Source: Phoronis australis
Taxonomy: Eukaryota; Phoronida; Phoronidae
Reading direction: 5' to 3'
DNA: 64,000 nt
NCBI GenBank assembly: GCA_002633005.1
Contig: NMRA01000027.1
Span: 161,265 to 225,264 of the forward strand
Below the pieces are notes generated by a model. It had not been told where the DNA came from. It worked only from the letters and a program-made list of their open reading frames with translations, and made no database searches. Shown piece by piece: positions 1 to 12,549 of the stretch; within the stretch, counting starts at the first letter, position 1, and every line of letters begins with the position of its first letter. The translations under genes were made by a program, and so were the position numbers.

Positions 1-2189
1 GGAATCTCCGTAAAATTCTCGGTTTTTCGAGGTAGGGCAAAGTCGTGCGCGGTTTTGCGCCAATTGACGAAAACTCAACAGTTGAAAGTCAATTCTTTTT
101 CTTTTCCTCTACTGATGGAGGGCCAGAGGACCTTGGAACGGAGGGGCATCGATTTCAACGGTTAGTTTTTCAGCAATAGACATTTCAACTGAGGAGGCGG
201 AATCTCCGTATAATTCTCGGATTTTCGGGGTAGAGCAAAATAGTGCGCGGTTTTTCGCCAATTGACGAAGACTCAACCGTTGAAAGTCAATTCTTTTTCT
301 TTTCCTCTACTGATGGAGGGCCAGAGTACCTAGGAACGGAGGAGCATCGATTTTCAACGGTTAGTTTTCCGGCAATAGACGTTTCAATTGAGGAGGCGGA
401 ATCTCCGTAAAATTCTCGGTTTTTCGGGGTAGGGCAAAGTCGTGCGGGGCTTTGTGCCGATTGACGAAAACTTAACAGTTGAAAGCCAATTCTTTTTCTT
501 TTCCTCTACTGATGGAGGGCCAGAAGACCTAGGAACGGAGGGGCATCGATTTTCAAAGGTTAGTTTTTTAGCAATAGACGTTTGAACTGAGGAGACGGAA
601 TCTCCGTAAAATTCTCGGTTTTTCTAGGTAGGGCAAAGTCGTGCGCGGTTTTGCGCCAATTGACGACAACTCAACCGTTGAAAGTCAATTCTTTTTCTTT
701 TCCTCTACTGATGGAGGGCCAGAGTACCTAGGAACGGAGGGGCATCGATTTTCAACGGTTAGAAGAATATACTTTTTCGGGGTAGGGAAAGTCGTGCGCA
801 GTTTTGCGCCAATTGACGAAAACTCAAAAGTTGAAAGTCAATTTTTTTTCTTTTACTCTACTGATGGTGGGCCAGAGTACCTAGGAATGGAGGGGCATCG
901 ATTTCCAACGGTTAGTTTGTCAGCAATAGACGTTTGAGTTGAGGAGGCGGAATCTCCGTAAAATTCTAGGTTTTTCGGGGTAGGGCAAAATAGTGCGCGG
1001 TTTTGCGCCAATTGACGAAGACTCAACCGTTGAAAGTCAATTCTTATTATTTTCCTCTACTGATGGTTTCTTGGTTTTTCGAGGTAGGGCAAAGTCGTGC
1101 GCGGTTTTGCGCCAATTGACGAAAACTCAACCGTTGAAAGTCATTTTTTTTCTTTTCCTCTACTGATGGAGGGCCAGAGTACCTAGGAACGGAGGAGCTC
1201 CGATTTTCAACGGTTAGTTTTTCAGCAATATACGTTTGAACTGAGGAGGCGGAATCTCCGTAAAATTCTCGGTTTTTCGAGGTAGGGCAAAGTCGTGTCC
1301 GGTTTTGCGCCAATTGACGAAAACTCAACCGTTGAAAGTCAATTCTTTTTCTTTTCCTCTACTGATGGAGGGCCAGAGTATCTAGGAACGGAGGGGCATC
1401 GATTTTCAACGGTTAGTTTTCCGGCAATAGACGTTTGAGTTGAGGAGGCGGAATCTCCGTAAAATTCTAGGTTTTTCGGGGTAGGGCAAAATAGTGCGCA
1501 GTTTTTCGCCAATTGACGAAGACTCAACAGTTGAAAGTCAATTCTTATTCTTTTCTTCTACTGATGGAGGGCCAGAGGACCTAGGAACGGAGGGGCATCG
1601 ATTTTCAACGGTTAGTTTTTCAGCAATAGACGTGCCAATTGACGATGACTCAACCGTTGAAAGTCAATTCTTATTCTTTTCTTCTACTGATGGAGGGCCA
1701 GAGGACCTAGGAATGGAGGGACATTGATTTTCAACGGGTAGTTTTTCAGCAATAGACGTTTGAACTGAGGAGGCGGAATCTCCGTAAAATTCTCGGTTTT
1801 TCGAGGTGGGGCAAAGTCGGGCGCGGTTTTGCGCCAATTGACGAAAACTCAACCGTTGAAAGTCAATTCTTTTTCTTTTCCTCTACTGACGGAGGGCCAG
1901 AGGACCTAGGAACGGAGGAGCATCGATTTTCAACGGTTAGTTTTCCGGTAATAGACGTTTGAACTGAGGGGGCGGAATCTTCGTAAAATTCTCGGTTTTT
2001 CGAGGTAGGGCAAAGTCGTGCGCGGTTTTGCGCCAATTGACGAAAACTCAACAGTTGAAAGTCAATTATTTTTCTTTTCCTCTACTGATGGAGGGCCAGA
2101 GTACCTAGGAACGGAGGGGCATCGATTTCCAACGGTTAGTTTTCCGGCAATAGACGCTTGAGTTGAGGAGGCGGAAACTCCGTAAAATT

Positions 2190-2190
2190 N
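2190..2190. other. Single N, satellite phase break
   Basis: One undetermined base sits where the monomer phase jumps: CGTAAAATT is followed directly by the TTTTTCTTTT segment. This looks like an assembly join, so local copy number is unreliable. Confidence 0.8.
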
Positions 2191-3178
2191 TTTTTCTTTT
2201 CGTCTATTGGTGGAGGGCCAGAGTACCTAGGAACGGAGGGGCATCGATTTCCAACGGTTAGTTTTCCTGCAATAGACCTTTGAGTTGAGGAGGCGGAATC
2301 TCCGTAAAATTCTCGGTTATTCGGGGTGGGGCAAAATAGTGCGCAGTTTTTCGCCAATTGACGAAGACTCAACCGTTGAAAGTCAATTCTTATTCTTTTC
2401 CTCTACTGATGGATGGCCAGAGGACCTAGGAACGGAGGGGCATCGATTTTCAACGGTTAGTTTTTCAGCAATAGACGTTTGAACTGATGAGGCGGAATCT
2501 ACGTAAAATTCTCGGTTTTTCGGGGTAGGGCAAAGTCGTGCGCGGTTTTGCGCCAATTGACGAAAACTTAACCGTTGAAAGTCAATTTTTTTTCTTTTCC
2601 CCTACTTATGGATGGCCAGAGGACCTAGGAACGGAGGGGCATCGATTTTCAACGGTTAGTTTTTCAGCAATAGACGTTTGAACTGAGGAGGCGGAATCTC
2701 CGTAAAATTCTCGGTTTTTCGAGGTAGGGCAAAGTCGTGCGCGGTTTTGCGCCAATTGACGAAAACTCAACCGTTGAAAGTCAATTCTTTTTCTTTTCCT
2801 CTACTGATGGAGGGCCAGAGTACCTAGGAACGGAGGGGCATCGATTTCCAACGGTTAGTTTTTCGGCAATAGACGTTTGAACTGAGGAGGCGGAATCTCC
2901 GTAAAATTCTCGGTTTTTCGAGGTAGGGCAAAGTCGTGCGCAGTTTTACGCCAATTGACGAAAACTCAACCGTTGAAAGTCAATTCTTTTTCTTTTCCTC
3001 TACTGATGGAGGGCCAGAGTACATAGGAACGGAGGGGCATCGATTTCCAACGGTTAGTTTTCCGGCAATAGACGTTTCAACTGTGGAGGCGGAATCTCCG
3101 TAAAATTCTCGGTTTTTCGGGGTAGGGCAAAATAGTGCGCGGTTTTTTGCCAATTGACGAAGACTCAACCGTTGAAAG

Positions 3179-4571
3179 TCAATTCTTTTTCTTTTCCTCT
3201 ATTGATGGAGGGCCAGAGTACCTAGGAACGGAGGGGCATCGATTTTCAACGGTTAGTTTTTCAGCAATAGACGTTTGAGCTGAGGAGGCGGAATCTCCGT
3301 AAAATTCTCGGTTTTTCGGGGTAGGACAAAGTCGTGCGCCGTTTTGCGCCAATTGACGAAAACTCAAACGTTGAAAGTCAATTCTTTTTCTTTTCCTCTA
3401 TTGATGGAGGGCCAGAGTACCTAGGAACGGAGGGGCATCGATTTTCAACGGTTAGTTTTTCAGCAATAGACGTTTGAACTGAGGAGGCGGAATCTCCGTA
3501 AAATTCTCGGTTTTTCGAGGTAGGGCAAAGTCGTGCGCGGTTTTGCGCCAATTGACGAAAACTCAACCGTTGAAAGTCAATTCTTTTTCTTTTCCTCTAT
3601 TGATGGAGGGCCAGAGTACCTAGGAACGGAGGGGCATCGATTTTCAACGGTTAGTTTTTCAGCAATAGACGTTTGAACTGAGGAGGCGGAATCTCCGTAA
3701 AATTCTCGGTTTTTCGAGGTAGGGCAAAGTCGTGCGCGGTTTTGCGCCAATTGACGAAAACTCAACCGTTGAAAGTCAATTCTTTTTCTTTTCCTCTACT
3801 GATGGAGGGCCAGAGTACCTAGGAACGGAGGGGCATCGATTTTCAACGGTTAGTTTTTCAGCAATAGACGTTTGAACTGAGGAGGCGGAATCTCCGTAAA
3901 ATTCTCGGTTTTTCGAGGTAGGGCAAAGTCGTGCGCGGTTTTGCGCCAATTGACGAAAACTCAACCGTTGAAAGTCAATTCTTTTTCTTTTCCTCTATTG
4001 ATGGAGGGCCAGAGTACCTAGGAACGGAGGGGCATCGATTTTCAACGGTTAGTTTTTCAGCAATAGACGTTTGAACTGAGGAGGCGGAATCTCCGTAAAA
4101 TTCTCGGTTTTTCGAGGTAGGGCAAAGTCGTGCGCGGTTTTGCGCCAATTGACGAAAACTCAACCGTTGAAAGTCAATTCTTTTTCTTTTCCTCTATTGA
4201 TGGAGGGCCAGAGTACCTAGGAACGGAGGGGCATCGATTTTCAACGGTTAGTTTTTCAGCAATAGACGTTTGAACTGAGGAGGCGGAATCTCCGTAAAAT
4301 TCTCGGTTTTTCGAGGTAGGGCAAAGTCGTGCGCGGTTTTGCGCCAATTGACGAAAACTCAACCGTTGAAAGTCAATTCTTTTTCTTTTCCTCTATTGAT
4401 GGAGGGCCAGAGTACCTAGGAACGGAGGGGCATCGATTTTCAACGGTTAGTTTTTCAGCAATAGACGTTTGAACTGAGGAGGCGGAATCTCCGTAAAATT
4501 CTCGGTTTTTCGAGGTAGGGCAAAGTCGTGCGCGGTTTTGCGCCAATTGACGAAAACTCAACTGTTGAAAG
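3179..4571. repeat. Homogeneous core of the satellite array
   Basis: Seven consecutive 199-bp monomers are almost identical to one another, differing by single bases such as CTCTATTGATGG versus CTCTACTGATGG. This is the most uniform part of the array and points to recent local amplification or gene conversion. Monomers outside the core differ at many more sites. Confidence 0.85.
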
Positions 4572-5056
4572 TCAATTCTTTTTCTTTTCCTCTATTGATG
4601 GAGGGCCAGAGTACCTAGTAACGGAGGGGCATCGATTTCCAATGGTTAGTTTTCCGGCAATAGACGTTTGAGTTGAGGAGGCGGAATCTCCGTAAAATTC
4701 TCCGTTTTTCGAGGTAGGGCAAAGTCGTGCGCAGTTTTGCGCCAATTGACGAAAACTCAACCGTTGAAAGTCAATTCTTGTTCTTCTCCTCTACTGATGG
4801 AGGGCCAGAAGACCTAGGAACGGAGGAGCATCGATTTTCAACGGTTAGTTTTCCGACAATAGACGTTTCAACTGAGGAGGCGGAATCTCCGTAAAATTCT
4901 CGGTTTTTCGGGGTAGGCCAATGTCGTGCGCGGTTTTACGCCAATTGACGAAAACTCAACCGTTGAAAGTCAATTCTTTTTCTTTTCCTCTACTGATGGA
5001 GGGCAAGAGTACATAGGAACGGAGGGGCATCGATTTCCAACGGTTAGTTTTCCGGC

Positions 5057-5057
5057 N
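5057..5057. other. Single N, satellite phase break
   Basis: One undetermined base between CCGGC and GGCGGAATATCC, with about 30 bases of the monomer missing across it. Probable assembly join. Confidence 0.8.
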
Positions 5058-7027
5058 GGCGGAATATCCGTAAAATTCTCGGTTTTTCGGGGTAGGGCAA
5101 AATAGTGCGCGGTTTTTCGCCAATTGACGAAGACTCAACCGTTGAAAGTCAATTATTATTCTTTTCCCATACTGATGGAGGGCCTGAAGACCTAGGAACG
5201 GAGGGGCATCGATTTTCAATGGTTAGTTTTCCGGCAATAGACGTTTGAGTTGAGGAGGCGGAATCTCCGTAAAATTCTCGGTTTTTCGGGGTAGGGCAAA
5301 GTCGTGCGCTGTTTTGCGCCAATTGACGAAAACTAAATCGTTGAAAGTCAATTCTTTTTCTTTTACTATACTGATGGAAGGCCAGAGTACCTAGGAATGG
5401 AGGGGCATCGATTTCCAACCGTTAGTTTTCCGGCAATAGACGTTTGAGTTGAGCAGGCGGAATCTCCGTAAAATTCTCGGTTTTTCGGGGTAGGGCAAAA
5501 TAGTGCGCGGTTTTTCGCCAATTGACGAAGACTCAACCGTTGAAAGTCAATTTTTATTCTCTTCCTCTACTGATGGAGGGCCAGAGTACCTAGGAACGGA
5601 GGAGCATCGATTTTCAACTGTTAGTTTTTCAGCAATAGACGTTTGAACTGAGGAGGCGGAATCTCCGTAAAATTCTCGTTTTTTCGAGGAAGGGCAAAGT
5701 CGTGCGCGGTTTTTCGCCAATTGACGAAAACTCAACCATTGAAAGTCAATTTTTTTTTCCTCTACTGATGGAGGGCCAGAGTACCTAGGAACGGAGGGGC
5801 ATTGATTTCCAACGGTTAGTTTTCCGGCAATAGACGTTTGAGTTGAGGAGGGGGAATCTCCGTAAAATTCTCGGTTTTTCGGGGTAGGGCAAAGTCGTGC
5901 GCGGTTTTGCGCCAATTGACGAAAACTCATACGTTGAAAGTCAATTATTCTTTTTCTTTTTCTCTATTGATGGAGGGCCAGAGTACCTAGGAACGGAGGG
6001 GCATCGGTTTTCAACGGTTAGTTTTCCGGCAATAGACGTTTGAGTTGAGGAGGCTGAATCTCCGTAAAATTCTCGGTTTTTCGGGGTAGGGCAAAATAGT
6101 GCGCGGTTTTTCGCCAATTGACGAAAACTCAAGCGTTGAAAGTCAATTCTTTTTCTTTTCCTCTACTGATGGAGGGCCAGAGGACCTAGGAACGGAGGAG
6201 CATCGATTTTCAACGGTTAGTTTTCCGGCAATAGACGTTTGAACTGAGGAGGCGGAATCTCCGTAAAATTCTCGGTTTTTCGGGGTAGGGCAAAGTAGTG
6301 CGCGGTTTTGCGCCAATTGACGAAAACTCAAGAGTTGAAAGTCAATTCTTTTTCTTTTCCTCTATTGATGGAGGGCCAGAGTACCTAGGAACGGAGGGGC
6401 ATCGATTTCCAACGGTTAGTTTTCCGGCAATAGACGTTTGAGTTGAGGATTCGGAATCTCCGTAAAATTCTCGGTTTTTCGGTGTAGGGCAAAATAGTGC
6501 GCGGTTTTGCGCCAATTGACGAAAACTCAACCGTTGAAAGTCAATTCTTTTTCCTTTCCTCTACTGATGGAGGGCCAGAGGACCTAGGAACGGAGGAGCA
6601 TCGATTTTCAACGGTTAGTTTTCCGGCAATAGACGTTTCAGCTGAGGAGGCGGAATCTCCGTAAAATTCTCGGTTTTTCGGGGTAGGGCAAAGTCGTGCG
6701 CGGTTTTGCGCCAATTGACGAAAACTCAACCGTTGAAAGTCAATTCTTTTTCTTTTCCTCTACTGATGGAGGGCCAGAGTACCTAGGAACGGAGGGGCAT
6801 CGATTTCCAACGGTTAGTTTTCCGGCAATAGACGTTTGAGTTGAGGAGGCGGAATCTCCGTAAAATTCTCGGTTTTTCGGGGTAGGGCAAAGTCGTGCGC
6901 GGTTTTGCGCCAATTGACGAAAACTCAACCGTTGAAAGTCAATTCTTTTTCTTTTCCTCTACTGATGGAGGGCCAGAGTACCTAGGAACGGAGGGGCATC
7001 GATTTCCAACGGTTAGTTTTCCGGCAA

Positions 7028-8010
7028 TAGACGTTTGGAGTGAGGAGGCGGAATCTCCGTAAAATCCTCGGTTTTTCGAGGTAGAGCAAAAAGGTGCGGG
7101 TTTTGCGCCGATTGACGAAAACTTAACCGTTAAAAGTCAGTTACTTTTCTTTCCCTTTACTGTGGAACGGCCAGAGGACCTAGGATCGGAGGGGCATCGA
7201 TTTTCAACTGTTAGTTTTCCACCAATGTACGTTTGAAGTGAGGAGGCGGAATCTACAAAAAATTCTCGGTTTTTCGGGGTAGGGCAAAGTCGTGCGCGGT
7301 TTTTCGCCGATTGACGAAAACTTAACCGTTGAAAGTCAATTATTTTTCTTTTCCTCTACTGAGGAATGTCCAGAAGACAAAGGAACGGAGGGGCATCGAT
7401 TTTCAAAGGTCAGCTTTTCGGCAAATAGACGTTTGGAGTGAGGAGGCGGAATCTCCGTAAAATTCTCGGTTTTTCGAGGTAGGGCAAAGTGGTGCCGGTT
7501 TTGCGCCGATTGACGAAAACTTAACCGTTGAAAGTCAGATATTTTTCTTTTACTTTACTGTCTAACGGCCAGAGGACCTAGGAAAGGAGAGGCATCGATT
7601 TTCAACGGTTAGTTTTCCACCAATAGACGTTTGAAGTGAGGAGGCGGAATCTCCAAAAAATTATCGGTTTTTCGGGTTAGGGCAAAGTCGTGCGCGGTTT
7701 TTCGCCGATTCACGAAAACTTAAACGTTGAAAGTCAATTATTTTTCTTTTACTTTACTGTGGTAGGGCCAGAGAACCTAGGAACGGAGAGACATCGATTT
7801 TCAACGGGTTTGATTTCAGGCAATAGACGTTTGAAGTGAAGAGGCGGAATCTCCGTAAAATAATCGGTTTTTCGGGGTAGGGCAAAGTCGTGAGAGGTTT
7901 TGCGCTGATTGACGAAAACTCAACCGTTGAAAGTCAATTATTTTTCTTTTCCTTTACTGAAAACGGAACAGAAGACCTAGGAACGGAGGGGCATCAATTT
8001 TCAACGGTTA
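7028..8010. repeat. Degenerate satellite block (variant class, first)
   Basis: About five monomers of a divergent class lie inside the array. They carry GTTTGAAGTGAGGAGG or GTTTGGAGTGAGGAGG, GCGCCGATTGACGAAAACTT in place of the CCAATTGACGAAAACTC form, and small indels that shift the period by a few bases. Flanking monomers are of the common classes. Confidence 0.7.
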
Positions 8011-11000
8011 GTTTTCCGGCAATAGACGTTTGAGTTGAGGAGGCGGAATCTCCGAAAAATCCTCAGTTTTTCGGGGTAGGGCAAAATAGTGCGCGGTTTT
8101 TCGCCAATTGACGAAGACTCAACCGTTGAAAGTCATTTTTTTTTTCTTTTTCTCTACTAATGGAGGGCCAGAAGACCGAGGAACGGAGGGGTATCGATTT
8201 TCAACGGTTAGTTTTTCAGCAATAGACGTTTGAACTGAGGAGGCGGAATCTCCGTAAAATTCTCGGTTTTTCGGGGTAAGGCAAAGTCGTGTGCCGTTTT
8301 GCACCAATTGACGAAAAGTCAACCGTTGAAAGTCAATTCTTTTTCTTTCCCTCTATTGATGGAGGGCCAGAGTACCTAGGAACGGAGGGGCATCGATTTT
8401 CAATGGTTAGTTTTTCAGCAATAGACGTTTGAACTGAGGAGGCGCAATCTCCGAAAAATTCTCGGTTTTTCGGGGTAGGGCAAAATAGTGCGCGTTTTTT
8501 CGCCAATTAACGAAGACTCAACCGTTGAAAGTCAATTCTTATTCTTTTTCTCTACTGACGGAGGGCCAAAGTACCTAGGAACGGAGGGTCATCGATTTCC
8601 AACGGTTAGTTTTCCGGCAATAGACGTTTGAGTTGAGGAGGCGGAATCTCCGAAAAATCCTCAGTTTTTCGGGGTAGGGCAAAATAGTGCGCGGTTTTTC
8701 GCCAATTGACGAAGACTCAACCGCTGAAAGTCAATTCTTTTTCTTTTCTTCTACTAATGGATGGCCAGAGTACCTAGGAACAGAGGGGCATCGATTTTCA
8801 ACGGTTAGTTTTTCAGCAATAGACGTTTGAGTTGAGGAGGCGGAATCTCCGAAAAATCCTCAGTTTTTCGGGGTAGGGCAAAATAGTGCGCGGTTTTTCG
8901 CCAATTGACGAAGACTCAACGGCTGAAAGTCAATTCTTTTTCTTTTCCTCTATTGATGGAGGGCCAGAGTACCTAGGAACGGAGGGGCATCGATTTTCAA
9001 CGGTTACTTTTTCAGCAATAGACGTTTGAACTGAGGAGGCAGAATCTCCGTAAAATTCTCGGTTTTTCGGGGTAAGGCAAAGTCGTGCGCAGTTTTGCGC
9101 CAATTGACGAAAACTCAACCGTTGAAAGTCAATTCTTTTTCTTTTCCTCATTGATGGAGGGCCAGGGTACTTAGGAACGGAGGGGCATCGATTTTCAACG
9201 GTTAGTTTTTCAGCAATAGACGTTTGAAATGAGGAGGCGGAATCTCCGTAAGATTCTCGGTTTTTCGGGGTAAGGCAAAGTCGTGCGCGGTTTTGCGCCA
9301 ATTGACGAAAACTCAACCGTTGAAAGTCAATCCTTTTTCTTTTCTTCTACTAATGGAGGGGCAGAGTACCTAGGAACGGAGGGGCATCGATTTTCAACGG
9401 TTAGTTTTTCAGCAATAGACGTTTGAAATGAGGAGGCAGAATCTCCGTAAGATTCTCGGTTTTTCGAGGTAGGGCAAAGCCGTGCGCGGTTTTTCGTTGA
9501 TTGACGAAAATGATAAACGTTGAAAGTCGGATATATTTCATTTCTTCTACTTAGGAAGGGCCAGAGGACCTAGGAACGGAGGGGCATCTACTTTCAAAGG
9601 TTAGTTTTACGGCAATGGACGTTTGAAATGAGGAGGCGGAATCTCCGTTAAATTCTCGGTTTTTCGAGGTAGGGCAAAGCTGTGCGCGGTTTTGCGCCAA
9701 TTGACGAAAACTCAATTGTTAAAAGTCAATTGTTTTTCTTTTCCTCTACTGAAGGAGGGCCAGAGGACCTAGGAACGCAGGAGCATCGATTTTCAACGGT
9801 TAGTTTTTCAGCAATAGACGTTTGAACTGAGGAGGCGGAATCTCCGTAAAATTCTCGGTTTTTCGAGGTAGGGCAAAGTCGTGCGCGGTTTTGCGCCAAT
9901 TGACGAAAACTCAACCGTTGAAAGTCAATTCTTTTTCTTTTCCTCTATTGATGGAGGGCCAGAGTACCTAGGAACGGAGGGGCATCGATTTTCAACGGTT
10001 AGTTTTTCAGCAATAGACGTTTGAACTGAGGAGGCGGAATCTCCGTAAAATTCTCGGTTTTTCGAGGTAGGGCAAAGTCGTGCGCGGTTTTGCGCCAATT
10101 GACGAAAACTCAACCGTTGAAAGTCAATTCTTTTTCTTTTCCTCTACTGATGGAGGGCCAGAGTACCTAGGAACGGAGGGGCATCGATTTCCAACGGTTA
10201 GTTTTCCGGCAATAGACCTTTGAGTTGAGGAGGCGGAATCTCCGTAAAATTCTCGGTTTTTCGGGATAGGGCAAAATAGTGCGCGGTTTTTCGCCACTTG
10301 ACGAAGATTCAACCGATGAAAGTCAATTCTTCTTCTTTTCCTCTACTGATGCAGGGCCAGAGTACCTAGGAACGGAGGGGCATCGATTCCCAACGGCTAG
10401 TTTTCCGGCAATAGACGTTTGAGTTGAGGAGGAGGAATCTCCGTGAAATTCTCGGTTTTTCGGAGTAGGGCAAAGTAGTGCGCGGTTTTTCGCCAATTGA
10501 CGAAGACACAACCGTTGAAAGTCAATTCTTATTCTTTTCATCTACTGATGGAGGGCCAGATAACCTAGGAACGGAGGAGCATCGATTTTCAACGGTTAGT
10601 TTTCCGGCAATAGACGTTTCAACTGAGGAGGCGGATTCTCCTTAAAATTCTCGGTTTTTCGGGGTAGGGCAAAGTCGTGCGCCGTTTTGCACCAATTGAC
10701 GAAAACTCAACCGTTGAAAGTCAATTCTTTTTCTTTTCCTCTATTGATGGAGGGCCAGAGTACCTAGGAACGGAGGGGCATCGATTTTCAACGGTTAGTT
10801 TTTCAGCAATAGACGTTTCAACTGAGGAGGCGGATTCTCCGTAAAATTCTCGGTTTTTCGGGGTAGGGCAAAGTCGTGCGCGGTTTTGCGCCAATTGACG
10901 AAAACTCAACCGCTGAAAGTCAATTCTTTTTCTTTTCCTCTACTGATGGAGGGCCAGAGTACCTAGGAACGGAGGGGCATCGATTTCCAACGGCTAGTTT

Positions 11001-12549
11001 TCCGGCAATAGACGTTTGAGTTGAGGAGGCGGAATCTCCGTAAAATTCTCGGTTTTTCGGGGTAGGGCAAAGTCGTTCGCGGTTTTGCGCCAATTGACGG
11101 AAACTCAACCGTTGAATGTCAATTCTTTTTCTTTTGCTCTATTGATGGAGTGCCAGAGTACCTAGGAACGGAGGGGCGTCGATTTCCAACGGTTAGTTTT
11201 CCGGCAATAGACATTTGAGTTGAGGAGGAGGAATCTCCGTAAAATTCTCGTTTTTTCGGGGTAGGGCAAAATAGGGCGCGGTTTTTCGCCACTTGACGAA
11301 GACTCAACCGTTGAAAGTCAATTCTTATTCTTTTCCTCTACCGACGGAGGGCAAGAGGACCTAGGAACGGAGGGGCATCGATTTTCAACGGTTAGTTTTT
11401 CAGCAATAGACGTTTCAACTGAGGAGGCGGATTCTCCGTAAAATTCTCGGTTTTTCGGGGTAGGGCAAAGTCGTGCGCGGTTCTGCGCCAATTGACGAAA
11501 ACTCAACCGCTGAATGTCAATTCTTTTTCATTTCCTCTATTGATGGAGGGCCAGAGTACCTAGGAACGGAGGGGCATCGATTTTCAACGGTTAGTTTTTC
11601 AGCAAAAGACGTTTGAGTTGAGGAGGCGGAATCTCCGTAAAATTCTCGGTTTTTCGAGGTAGGGCAAAGTCGTGCGCGGTTTTGCGCCAATTGACGAAAA
11701 CTCAACCGTTGAAAGTCAATTCTTTTTGATATCCTCTATTGATGGTGGGCCAGAGTACCTAGGAACGGAGGGGCATCGATTTTCAACGGTTAGTTTTTCA
11801 GCAATAGACGTTTGAAATGAGGAGGCGGAATCTCCGTTAAATTCTCGCATTTTCGAGGTAGGGCAAAGTCGTGCGCGGTTTTGCGCCAATTGACGAAAAC
11901 TCAACCGTTAAAAGTCAATTGTTTTTCTTTTCCTCTACTGATGGAAGGCCAGAGGACCTAGGAACGAAGAAGCATCGATTTTCAACTTCTAGTTTTTCAG
12001 CAATAGACGTTTGAACTGAGGAGGCGGAATCTCCGTAAAATTCTTGGTTTTTCGGGGTAGGGCAAAGTCGTAGGTCGTTTTGCGCCAATTCACGAAAACT
12101 CAACCGTTGAAAGTCAATTCTTTTTCTTTTCTTCTACTTATGGAGGGCCAGATTACCTAGGAACGGAGGGGCATCGGTTTCCAACTGTTAGTTTTCCGGC
12201 AATAGACGTTTGAGTTGAGGAGGCGGAATCTCCGTAAAATTCTCGGTTTTTCGAGGTAGGGCAAAGTCGTGCGCGGTTTTGGGCCAATTGACGAAAACTC
12301 AACCGTTGAAAGTCAATTCTTTTTCTTTTCTTCTACTGATGGAGGGCCAGAGTACCTAGGAACGGAGGGGCATCGATTTTCAACGGTTAGTTTTCCGGCA
12401 ATAGATGTTTGAATTGAGGAGGCGGAATCTCCGTATAATTCTCGGTTTTTCGGGGTAGGGCAAAGTAGTTCGCGGTTTTGCGCCAATTGACGAAAACTCA
12501 ACCGTTGAAAGTCAACTCTTTTTCTTTTCTTCTACTGATGGAGAGCCAG

